In this document: piece after piece, positions 17,391 to 24,154 of the stretch
Numbering within the stretch: position 1 is the first letter of the stretch
How the letters are laid out: the number at the start of each line of letters is the position of its first letter
DNA from: Bradyrhizobium sp. sGM-13
GTDB taxonomy: Bacteria; Pseudomonadota; Alphaproteobacteria; Rhizobiales; Xanthobacteraceae
DNA length: 64,000 nt
Reading direction: 5' to 3'
Assembly: GCF_018398875.1 (NCBI RefSeq)
Contig: NZ_JAGWDK010000002.1
Coordinates: forward strand, 62,001-126,000
Made by a program: the position numbers and the translations under genes
Notes under the pieces: generated by a model
The model's database searches: none
Told to the model about the DNA's origin: nothing
What the model saw: only the letters and a program-made list of their open reading frames with translations

Positions 17391-17406
17391 TTAAGATGCC
17401 GTTAAC
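17391..17406 (+). promoter_or_regulatory. CtrA-type binding site (TTAA-N7-TTAAC), plus-strand side
   Basis: TTAAGATGCCGTTAAC is a perfect match to the CtrA consensus TTAA-N7-TTAAC. It lies about 70 bases before the 17477 start codon and about 95 bases from the first site, so the divergent promoters each have one. Confidence 0.6.
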
Positions 17407-17476
17407 CACGTTCTGTTCTGAATAGTGGCATGTCGCCGGTCAAAATCGTGACCGCGGCAACCAGAGAGAACGGAAT

Positions 17477-17677
17477 ATGGGCACCATCATTGAATTTCCG
17501 GCGGATGCGGCTTCGCGGCGGCCGGGCTCAACAATGGATGGCGCTCCACCCGATGGCCTGGGAATCGTGCTGATCCTTCCCGTTATCCGCATCGAACGCC
17601 AAGCCGGCGGAACCGACGACGGACGCGGGCCGGAAGAGGGGACGGCGCCTGGTCGCCGTCGCCGGCGGCGCCCCTGA
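17477..17677 (+). CDS. Small hypothetical protein with arginine-rich tail
   Basis: The 66-aa product begins MGTIIEFPADAASRR and contains a short hydrophobic strand (GIVLILPVIRIERQ) and an acidic/glycine segment. It ends in a run of arginines (PGRRRRRRP). The EFP motif followed by charged residues resembles short conserved rhizobial proteins, but I cannot assign a function. A good ribosome site (AGAGAGAACGG) precedes ATG 17477. It is followed 16 bases later by the lipoprotein gene, suggesting one transcript under the CtrA-type site. Confidence 0.55.
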   Translation: MGTIIEFPADAASRRPGSTMDGAPPDGLGIVLILPVIRIERQAGGTDDGRGPEEGTAPGRRRRRRP

Positions 17678-17693
17678 ACAACGGACGTTTGCA

Positions 17694-18467
17694 ATGCCGG
17701 AAAAGTGTCTCCCGATCCGGACCACCGGGCTTCGGTCACTCCCGGCTCTCATGCTGCTTGTTGTAAGTGCAGGGCTCGGCGCTTGCAGCGGCGGCGATTT
17801 CGGCCGCACCCGCGCCGATATGCGTAACGACGACATGCACCGCTGGCTAGGGGCCGAGGCCACGGCCAGCGTCGGCCTAAAACCTTCGCATTTCCAGCTC
17901 ACGGAAAACGAACGCCAGCTTCGCGATCTTGCCTATCCCCTGATCGAACCGCCGCATTCGCGGCCGGCCTGGAAGAGCGTGTTCGGTGATTACCAGCCGC
18001 TGCCCTCGCCATGGCGGCAGAAGGTGGTGTTCGATCGCACCACCTATGGACGCGCGCTGATCGACGAGCCGCACCGCTCGCACACCTCGCGTTACCAGCA
18101 GTTGATCGAGGACGTTCGCAACGACATCACGAGGTTCGAGCCGTTCTTTGCCTCCGCCATCCGCGTCATCGAGCTCGACCGCAAGCGCAGCGCCAGCTTG
18201 AAGATGGTGTCGGAACTGTCGCCGCGCGAACAGGCGGATGCGATCGCACGCATGGAAGAGAACACGCTGATCGTGCAATGGGTCCAGCAATGCCTGGAGC
18301 GGCGTATCTCGTCGTATCGCTGGGCGCTGGAGCGGCTCGTGATTCACGCGCCCGACGGTATCGCCGCCGATGCCGACCGTCTGATCAGCGAGCTCGCCGC
18401 GCAAACCGCCAATCCGCCAGTTGCGGCCCAGCCCGTGATCGGGCGTGCGGTGACAGTGAAGGGCTAG
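17694..18467 (+). CDS. Hypothetical lipoprotein
   Basis: The 257-aa product has a signal peptide (hydrophobic core LPALMLLVVSAGL) ending in a lipobox GLGAC, so C31 is the likely lipidated residue. The mature part is helical and charged, with segments such as RYQQLIEDVRNDITRFEPFF and EENTLIVQWVQQCLERRISSYRWALERLVI. No named domain is recognised. It is probably anchored in the outer membrane facing the periplasm and co-expressed with the 66-aa protein upstream. Confidence 0.75.
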   Translation: MPEKCLPIRTTGLRSLPALMLLVVSAGLGACSGGDFGRTRADMRNDDMHRWLGAEATASVGLKPSHFQLTENERQLRDLAYPLIEPPHSRPAWKSVFGDYQPLPSPWRQKVVFDRTTYGRALIDEPHRSHTSRYQQLIEDVRNDITRFEPFFASAIRVIELDRKRSASLKMVSELSPREQADAIARMEENTLIVQWVQQCLERRISSYRWALERLVIHAPDGIAADADRLISELAAQTANPPVAAQPVIGRAVTVKG

Positions 18468-18533
18468 ACTAGCGCGTTACTCATAAGTCTGAAAGGAGCC
18501 ATTTACTTGGCGATGTCCCGATTCCGCCCGATT

Positions 18534-18740
18534 GTGTTGCAAAAGTCGTTTTGCAGGAGATGTTGAAAATTCTGAGGGCCGCTGGCGCGTTCTTCGTGTA
18601 ATGATCTGAGGGACCTCATCGCCTTGCGCCAAATTCATGGGCGACTTCGGTAGCGCGACTCAGGCTATGCGAATCATCTCTTTGCGCCTCAGGTTTTCGC
18701 CAAAAATTTGGACCGCTGCAACTTTCGACTTTTGCAACAC
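18534..18740. mobile_element. MITE-like element with 15-bp terminal inverted repeats
   Basis: GTGTTGCAAAAGTCG at 18534-18548 is perfectly repeated in inverted orientation at 18726-18740 (CGACTTTTGCAACAC), and weaker similarity extends inward. The 207-base interior has no open reading frame of note. The structure fits a MITE or an internally deleted insertion sequence; I see no clear target-site duplication. The parent transposase is not in the window. Confidence 0.65.
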
Positions 18741-18819
18741 TATCCGCCCAGAAGCGGACATCTGGGCCGGCCTTCAGCGAGTCTGATTTGGCCAGAAACG
18801 GACGAGATGACCGGAAGGC

Positions 18820-19313
18820 CTACTTTACTCGTTCCCAGACCAACTCCGTGGTTCGGATTTCGCCTGCGACAGAAATTGGCGGCGTTGTCAGCGTAAGTCG
18901 GTTGCCTTCAAGTCGCACAAGCCGGACTAAGTCGGTATTGACCCAATTTTGGACGGAAGCAATTTCGACACGATGAGTGATTTTGTCATCGCCCAATGAA
19001 TAGCGGCCAGCGTAAGAGAACGAGGTCGCGAACGCCTCAGCCCGCTCGTCAACGGAAGCTGAAATCCGATCACCGCTTGCGAGCGGCTTGCGGTCGCTGT
19101 GGCAAATTATCGCCATCACCCTGCCGTCACTTGTGTAAGTGATCAAGCCTGACGGAGTTGGGCCATATGGCGCATCGTTCCTAACGCTTCCGGTGGAAGC
19201 CGACGCGGCGACTAATGCCAAGTTCCAACAATCTTATCCATGGATGCCGGGGCACTTTGGGCGAAGGATGCGTGAACAAAGAACAGAGTGAAAATCGCGA
19301 CCAATCGAAACAT
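18820..19313 (-). pseudogene. Lipocalin-like secreted protein, interrupted by a frameshift
   Basis: The ATG at 19313 opens a signal peptide (MFRLVAIFTLFFVHASFAQS, cleavage after A18 likely) leading to SMDKIVGTW. That frame hits TAG at 19213-19215. One frame over, the lipocalin-like domain continues at once: ALVAASASTG, then GLITYTSDGRVMAIICHSDRKP and a C-terminal LVRLVRLEGNRLTLTTPP. GTW followed by L is the start of lipocalin-like domains, so a single base lost at about 19217-19221 broke the gene. A 133-aa TTG-started product from 19221 would lack the export signal. It could instead be a sequencing error. Confidence 0.7.
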
Positions 19314-19434
19314 GAAGGCTCCGCAAAAACTGAAGCTGCGAGGTTCGCGGTTACATCAAATCACGGAACGTCGCTGTCGGATAGGGCCAAAGGGTTTCTC
19401 TATAGACGACATGGGCCGACGCCAGTCCCATTTC

Positions 19435-19500
19435 GCAATGGGTCAAAGTGCGAAATACTCTGTCCGAGCAGATGTTTTCGGCTTCGCCTCCAGACTCAGA
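19435..19500. repeat. Dispersed intergenic repeat, degenerate copy A
   Basis: The stretch beginning GCAATGGGTCAAAGTGCGAAA resembles the one at 20910-20980 over about 65 bases with many substitutions. Similar GATGGGTCAAA-type debris is, from memory, common in Bradyrhizobium intergenic regions. The surrounding 19314-19566 stretch has no convincing gene. Confidence 0.4.
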
Positions 19501-19566
19501 GATTGCTCGATGCGATCGGCACTTCGCATTTGGGCCAGAAGGCGACATCCAGTCACCCGATAGCCG

Positions 19567-20022
19567 CTAAGGGGTCTGGTCTGGAATCTGCGGAATGTGG
19601 CCGATGTCCATGGCCCAAGGCAATGCAGAGCGGCACCAACCTTGATATTTTGGAGTGAGCTGTGCGCGTTGCTTCACTCCTCCGAGGCGCAGATTAAACA
19701 CAAGACGGTTTTCCAAGGACGTCGAGTAGATTGCTGAACCGCAATCGGCACAGAACGCCAGCACGCGCTTGTTACCGCTGGCGGCAGTCTTTACGTATGT
19801 CTTTGGTTGCCCGCTAAGCTTGAAGTTCTCTGTTTTCACCGGAACACTGGCTCGGTAGGGAGCGCCGGAAATGGTCTGACAGTCAGTGCAGTGGCAAATG
19901 ACAACGTAATCAGGATTTATCTCTGCGTCGTAGCTGATCCTGCCGCAATGACAACCGCCTTCAATTCTCATTCTTCCGTTGCGCGTCTGGCCACCGAACC
20001 TTTTCTCTGTTCCTGTAGGCAT
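19567..20022 (-). CDS. GFA-family (CENP-V/GFA fold) zinc protein
   Basis: The 151-aa protein has the GFA fold cysteine pattern: GGCHCG near residue 22, CHCTDC near 44, and FCADCGS near 92, binding one structural and one catalytic-type zinc. The family is named for glutathione-dependent formaldehyde-activating enzyme, but most members are uncharacterised. ATG 20022 is supported by GGAGAG 8 bases upstream. A second ATG at 19971 starts nearer the domain but lacks spacing for a ribosome site. Confidence 0.85.
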   Translation of the reverse strand: MPTGTEKRFGGQTRNGRMRIEGGCHCGRISYDAEINPDYVVICHCTDCQTISGAPYRASVPVKTENFKLSGQPKTYVKTAASGNKRVLAFCADCGSAIYSTSLENRLVFNLRLGGVKQRAQLTPKYQGWCRSALPWAMDIGHIPQIPDQTP

Positions 20023-20213
20023 TGCGTTCTCTCCGTTGGAGGCAAACCGAGCGTATCGTACTCAGGCATCGATGCGGGACAAGATTAGCCTGCCCCCAAG
20101 GTCCTGATGTCTGCGTTGAGATCATTCGCGACCGGGACGAACCAGCTCGTCAGAGTCCTCTTTCCGGGAAACGACTAAATTCCCGCAGCACAACGGCGGA
20201 CATTTTGCATCGT

Positions 20214-20783
20214 TCAACGTTCAGCCCCGACACCGGCGTCGCTTTTGCTCTCGGCCTGATCCGAGCGGAAGATGAGATCGTTGACCGGCTTGCCCAGCGC
20301 AAGCCGCGCCGCCAGAGCTTCCGGGTCGAAAGGCTCGCCGATCGGATTGGCGGCGAAGGCGGGCCCGCTCATAAACTCGTTTGCAGCCTGGGCCTCCATC
20401 AGGTCAATCTGAAACTCCAACCCGTTGCCATCCGGATCGCGATAGTAGAGCGACAGCGTCAGCCCGTGCCGGATCGGCCGCGTCGGCATGACGCCCCGGC
20501 GCTTAAGCCTGGCATAGGTGTCGATCAGCTCATCGAGATTCCGCCAAGTGTAGCCAAGGTGATTGAGGCCGGGTGCCATTGCGGCACGTTTCCGAGGAGC
20601 ATCCTTGGCTAGGCCGAGGTTGACGAATGCAAAGCGGTGGTGCTCGTCGTCATAGGTCAAGAATGCCAAGCGGTCATCGCGGTGCTGCACCCGCGCCTCG
20701 AATACCTCTGCGTACCAGTCGATCATCTCGTCATAGCGGTGGGTGTTAAACACAACGTGAGCGAATTTGCTGGGTGCAACCAT
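20214..20783 (-). CDS. VOC-family protein (glyoxalase/extradiol dioxygenase fold)
   Basis: The 189-aa protein shows the paired beta-alpha-beta-beta-beta modules of the vicinal oxygen chelate superfamily. Likely metal ligands are H9 in FAHVVFNT, the histidine in GLNHLGYTW, and the glutamate in GNGLEFQID after the typical YYRDPDGN turn. The HxxE arrangement resembles extradiol dioxygenases and glyoxalases. About 35 extra residues at the C-terminus (DQAESKSDAG) are disordered. The substrate is unknown. Confidence 0.85.
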   Translation of the reverse strand: MVAPSKFAHVVFNTHRYDEMIDWYAEVFEARVQHRDDRLAFLTYDDEHHRFAFVNLGLAKDAPRKRAAMAPGLNHLGYTWRNLDELIDTYARLKRRGVMPTRPIRHGLTLSLYYRDPDGNGLEFQIDLMEAQAANEFMSGPAFAANPIGEPFDPEALAARLALGKPVNDLIFRSDQAESKSDAGVGAER

Positions 20784-20909
20784 GGTAAACTCCCCCTAAG
20801 GTGCCTTTTGCGAGCGGTGGCAATGGGACAGGCGCTAAACGGTAGATTGCTTCAAATATTGTTCACCACAAATAGCATGAAACGCGAATTGGGCCGCTAC
20901 CCTGATGTC

Positions 20910-20980
20910 GCAGATGGGTCAAAAGGCAAAATTCCGAAGTGACCAGCGCATGGTCTGCTTTTGCTTCGAAAGCAGCCATC
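20910..20980. repeat. Dispersed intergenic repeat, degenerate copy B
   Basis: GCAGATGGGTCAAAAGGCAAA and the following 50 bases align with copy A at 19435-19500 in the same orientation. The 20784-21002 interval contains no gene that I can support. Confidence 0.4.
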
Positions 20981-21002
20981 TCTCGTTTTATGGGTACACG
21001 TC

Positions 21003-21863
21003 CTAACGCCCGGTCTTGCCCGCCGATTTGGCGCGGCCCGCTTTGGGCCGCTGCCGTTGCAGTTTCGCGATGAAATTCTGCAAGACATCTGACGGTGGCA
21101 GCTTCGCGCTGTAGGCGAGCCCGACCTCGCGCTTCACGTCGACGTCGATCTCGCGCACGGCGACATCGGAGTTGGCGCGCGCTACGCCTTCGGGAACGAT
21201 GGCGATCCCGACACCGGCGGCAACCAGCGCCATCGCCCAGTCTTCCGATTCGGCAATCGCTGCGGGCACGCGCGACGGCGATGCAGCGCGGCCGAAGAAT
21301 TCGCTCTGCTCGCAATGACAGCGATCGACCATGGCGGCGCCGGCGAGGTCCGCGGTGCGCAGCCGCTCCTTCAGCGTCAGCGGATGCGACGGCGGCAGGG
21401 CCGCGACGTAGCGCTCGACCCAGAGCGGAACGAAATGCTCATCAGCGCGCAGCAAGTTCTTGGAGATGATCCGCGCATCCGCGGCATCATCGACGCCGAC
21501 GAGCCGGAGCGCGATGTCGGAAGTCCCGGTCAGCGGCTTCAATAGCGCAATGGTTCGCGGGCGGTCGAGCGTGCGCATCAGGCCGAGCGTCAGCGCGTTT
21601 CGCGTTGCAGGTTTTCGGAACAGGTTTTTCGCGGCGTCCGCCTCGTCGATGATGCGGCGGGCAACGGCGTGGAATTGTTCGGCGGCTTCCGTCGGCGCCA
21701 CGCCCTTCTTGTGCCGGATGAACAGCGCCGTGCCGAGCTCGGCTTCCAGATTGGTGATGGCTGCCGAGATCGAGGGCTGCGAGATGAAGCAGCGCTTGGC
21801 GGCTGCCGTCAGGTTGCGCTCCTTGAACACGGCGGCGAAGTAGCGGAGCTCGCGGATATCCAT
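21003..21863 (-). CDS. LysR-family transcriptional regulator
   Basis: The 286-aa protein has an N-terminal winged HTH (MDIRELRYFAAVFKERNLTAAAKRCFISQPSISAAITNLE) and a periplasmic-binding-type effector domain. The C-terminus is an Arg/Lys/Ala tail. It is divergent from the metallo-hydrolase at 21958 with 94 bases between, the usual geometry for a LysR regulator and its target. The effector is unknown. Confidence 0.92.
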   Translation of the reverse strand: MDIRELRYFAAVFKERNLTAAAKRCFISQPSISAAITNLEAELGTALFIRHKKGVAPTEAAEQFHAVARRIIDEADAAKNLFRKPATRNALTLGLMRTLDRPRTIALLKPLTGTSDIALRLVGVDDAADARIISKNLLRADEHFVPLWVERYVAALPPSHPLTLKERLRTADLAGAAMVDRCHCEQSEFFGRAASPSRVPAAIAESEDWAMALVAAGVGIAIVPEGVARANSDVAVREIDVDVKREVGLAYSAKLPPSDVLQNFIAKLQRQRPKAGRAKSAGKTGR

Positions 21864-21882
21864 AGGCTGTTCCTATTGATAC

Positions 21883-21897
21883 TATCGGATATCGATA
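21883..21897. promoter_or_regulatory. Candidate LysR operator in the divergent promoter region
   Basis: TATCG-GATAT-CGATA is a perfect inverted repeat (5-5-5) in an AT-rich region 20 bases upstream of the regulator start and 61 bases before the metallo-hydrolase start. LysR proteins bind interrupted palindromes at such positions. Assignment is by position and symmetry only. Confidence 0.4.
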
Positions 21898-21957
21898 TTT
21901 ACCTATGATAGATCGGATGGCAAGCAAGCGCCTCGATCCGAGCAGAGGAGCACCCGT

Positions 21958-22812
21958 ATGCGCGTCCATCATCTCAACACCGGCACCATGTGCCCGATCG
22001 GCCGGCGTCTGGTGAACGGCACCGGCAGCATTTTCCAGCGGGCGCGGTTGGTGTGCCATTGCCTGCTGATCGAGACCCATGACGGGCTGGCGCTCGTCGA
22101 TACCGGCATCGGATTGGACGACATCGCGAACCCACCGCGGCTCGGTCCCAAATGGGTCCGGCAGACGATGCCGCGGCTCGATCCGGCCGAGACAGCCGTG
22201 CGGCAGATCGAGGCGCTTGGCTTTTCGCGCGACGACGTGCGGCATCTGCTGTTGACGCATCTCGACCGCGATCATGCCGGCGGCATTCCGGATTTCCCGA
22301 ATGCGAAGGTGCACGTCCATCGCCGCGAATATGACATGGCGGTGGCGCGGACGGCGCCCGCGCCGAAGGGCCGCTACATCACCGATCAGTGGAAGCACGG
22401 TCCGGATTGGGCGTTCTACGGGGAGGGTGGCGAGGACTGGTTCGGCTTCAAGGGCGTGCGCGCGCTCGGCGACCGCGAACCCGATATCCTGATGATCCCG
22501 CTGCCAGGTCACACGCTCGGTCATTGCGGCATCGCCGTGCGGAGCGGGGATAAGTGGCTGCTGCACGCCGGCGATGCCTATTTCTTCCACGGCCAGATGC
22601 ACGCGTCGCCGCGAATGCCGCTGGTGCTCGGCATGTTTCAGCGCCGCGCCGACATGGATCGCGCCATGCGCGTCCAAAACCAGGAGCGCTTGCGGACGCT
22701 CAAGGCAAAGCACGGCGATGCCGTAACGATCTTCAACAGCCACGATCCCGTTGATTACGAGCGCTGTCGTTGCGGGCAACACCGTGAGGTGTCGCTCACC
22801 AGCGGCCCGTGA
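21958..22812 (+). CDS. MBL-fold metallo-hydrolase
   Basis: The 284-aa protein has the metallo-beta-lactamase fold. The metal-binding motif is THLDRDH (HxxxDH type, near residues 100-106) with further ligands in GHTLGHCG near 185 and HAGDAYFFHG near 203. The N-terminus (HHLNTGTMCPIGRRLVNGTG) resembles quorum-quenching lactonase-type and related hydrolases, in which the Cys/Pro segment is common, but the true substrate is unknown. It is the likely target of the divergent LysR regulator. Confidence 0.88.
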   Translation: MRVHHLNTGTMCPIGRRLVNGTGSIFQRARLVCHCLLIETHDGLALVDTGIGLDDIANPPRLGPKWVRQTMPRLDPAETAVRQIEALGFSRDDVRHLLLTHLDRDHAGGIPDFPNAKVHVHRREYDMAVARTAPAPKGRYITDQWKHGPDWAFYGEGGEDWFGFKGVRALGDREPDILMIPLPGHTLGHCGIAVRSGDKWLLHAGDAYFFHGQMHASPRMPLVLGMFQRRADMDRAMRVQNQERLRTLKAKHGDAVTIFNSHDPVDYERCRCGQHREVSLTSGP

Positions 22813-23427
22813 TCACCGTTTGGACCGCGGCGCAGGGGCCGGTGCAGGCGGCGCCGGTTCGGGTTGCTTCGCCGGTGGAGGCTCGATCTCCGTGGTGCAA
22901 CGCGACGCCGCGAGCGCGGCTTGCGCCTGCGGCATCAGGCCGGGCTCCGGCGCCAAGGCCTTGAGCACAATCAGGCCGGTCGTGGTGGGAGAGTCGATGA
23001 TCAGCCGGTCAGCGGCGGTGACTTCCTCGTCTTCCGGCAGTTCGGAATGCTGCTCTTCCGTCATCAGGTCGAGCTCGATCACCTTGCGGCCGGCGGAGCG
23101 GTCGTTGATGGCGTAGTAGGCGACCTCGTTGCGGGTATAGAATGAAACCGACGTATAGGCCTGGCTCACCGGCACGGTCAGTTTGAGCGGACCGTCGGAC
23201 AGATTATAGCGGCAGATCGCGACCGCAAAGGCCGGGTCCATGAACGGCATCGGCGCGTTGTTCGGTTCGGCGAGCGGCAGCGCCGTGACGGCGTTCTCTT
23301 TGGTCATCGGCGTCAGCCGCGAATAGGCGTCTTGCGTCGCGATGCGCGGCAGCGCGAGCACGCTGACGAGATGCACCACGCCGCCCAGCAGCACGCCTGC
23401 GATGATGGTGAATGCCAGCCGGATCAT
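22813..23427 (-). CDS. DUF1254 domain protein
   Basis: The 204-aa protein has an N-terminal membrane helix (LAFTIIAGVLLGGVVHLVSVLAL) and a soluble domain matching DUF1254 (DAYSRLTPM, DPAFAVAICRYNLSDGPLKL, YTSVSFYTRNEVAYYAIND). It ends in a long Pro/Ala tail (EPPPAKQPEPAPPAPAPAP). DUF1254 and DUF1214 are often fused in one larger protein; here they are separate coupled genes. Its start overlaps the stop of the DUF1214 gene in an ATGA. Confidence 0.8.
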   Translation of the reverse strand: MIRLAFTIIAGVLLGGVVHLVSVLALPRIATQDAYSRLTPMTKENAVTALPLAEPNNAPMPFMDPAFAVAICRYNLSDGPLKLTVPVSQAYTSVSFYTRNEVAYYAINDRSAGRKVIELDLMTEEQHSELPEDEEVTAADRLIIDSPTTTGLIVLKALAPEPGLMPQAQAALAASRCTTEIEPPPAKQPEPAPPAPAPAPRSKR

Positions 23428-24002
23428 GGGCAGTTCACCGTGGTGATGGCGGGCATCGGCGCGTCGCGCTGCGTGCGCGTCGCAACGCCGACCGGCGTAT
23501 CGTAAAGCCGCAGCATCAGCGCGTAACGCTCGATGCCGCCGGTCGGCAGCCAGTTGCCGGCCCGCGAGCGCGCCGCGACCCGGATCTCGAATCCACCGTC
23601 GGAGCCGCGGACGATTTCCTGGCTGGTGAAGCCGTAGCGTTGCAGCGAATTGGCGACCAGGTGCCCCTTGCGATCAAACAGCGTCAGCGTCCAGAACCGG
23701 GCCGCCGGCGTCACCCCGCTGACAATGACGTCGCAGCGCCCGTCGAGCGGCCTATTCTTGTCGTCGGTGGTGGCGGTGAAGGCGATGCCGTCGCCGGTGC
23801 CAACAGGCAATTCGCCGCTGCGGGCAATCGAGGCGCGCGAATAGGGATCGATTTCGGAACTGCCGGCCTTGGGCCGCGCGGTCCATGCGCCGATCGTGAG
23901 CGTGCCGAGATCGGTGCCGCGCGTCGCCGTCAGGTAGGTCGAGCCGAGACCTACGGCCGTGGCAAGCGCCAATGCCAGCAAGGTGATGAAGATCAGCCGC
24001 AC
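23424..24002 (-). CDS. DUF1214 domain protein
   Basis: The 192-aa protein has one N-terminal hydrophobic helix (LIFITLLALALATAVGLGSTYL) and a DUF1214 domain. Family segments include ARPKAGSSEIDPYSRASIARSGELPVG, FWTLTLFDRKGHLVAN and FEIRVAARSRAGNWLPTGG. It is the first gene of the two-gene DUF1214-DUF1254 operon. Both probably reside in the periplasm anchored to the inner membrane. The function is unknown. Confidence 0.82.
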   Translation of the reverse strand: MRLIFITLLALALATAVGLGSTYLTATRGTDLGTLTIGAWTARPKAGSSEIDPYSRASIARSGELPVGTGDGIAFTATTDDKNRPLDGRCDVIVSGVTPAARFWTLTLFDRKGHLVANSLQRYGFTSQEIVRGSDGGFEIRVAARSRAGNWLPTGGIERYALMLRLYDTPVGVATRTQRDAPMPAITTVNCP

Positions 24003-24096
24003 AGGCCAGTGCTCCGAACTCTCACGGCATCAGATTCCGCCTGAACCGGCTTCATCCGAAACCTGAAGCGCTGCTCTTGTTTCGAACATGTCGAGG

Positions 24097-24113
24097 CGGA
24101 TGCTTCGCATCCG
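24097..24113. terminator. Hairpin between PBP1A and the DUF1214 gene
   Basis: CGGATGC and GCATCCG form a perfect 7-bp stem with a TTC loop. No T-run follows on either strand, so its role as a terminator is uncertain. It lies 40 bases beyond the PBP1A stop codon on the minus strand. Confidence 0.35.
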
Positions 24114-24154
24114 TTCCGAGGAACGCCGGTTAAGATTCTGCCGGATCATGCCTT

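Noticed and set aside
19351..19548. A 65-codon minus-strand frame between the lipocalin and GFA genes
   Set aside because: It overlaps the dispersed repeat copy A and lacks a ribosome site; treated as repeat debris.
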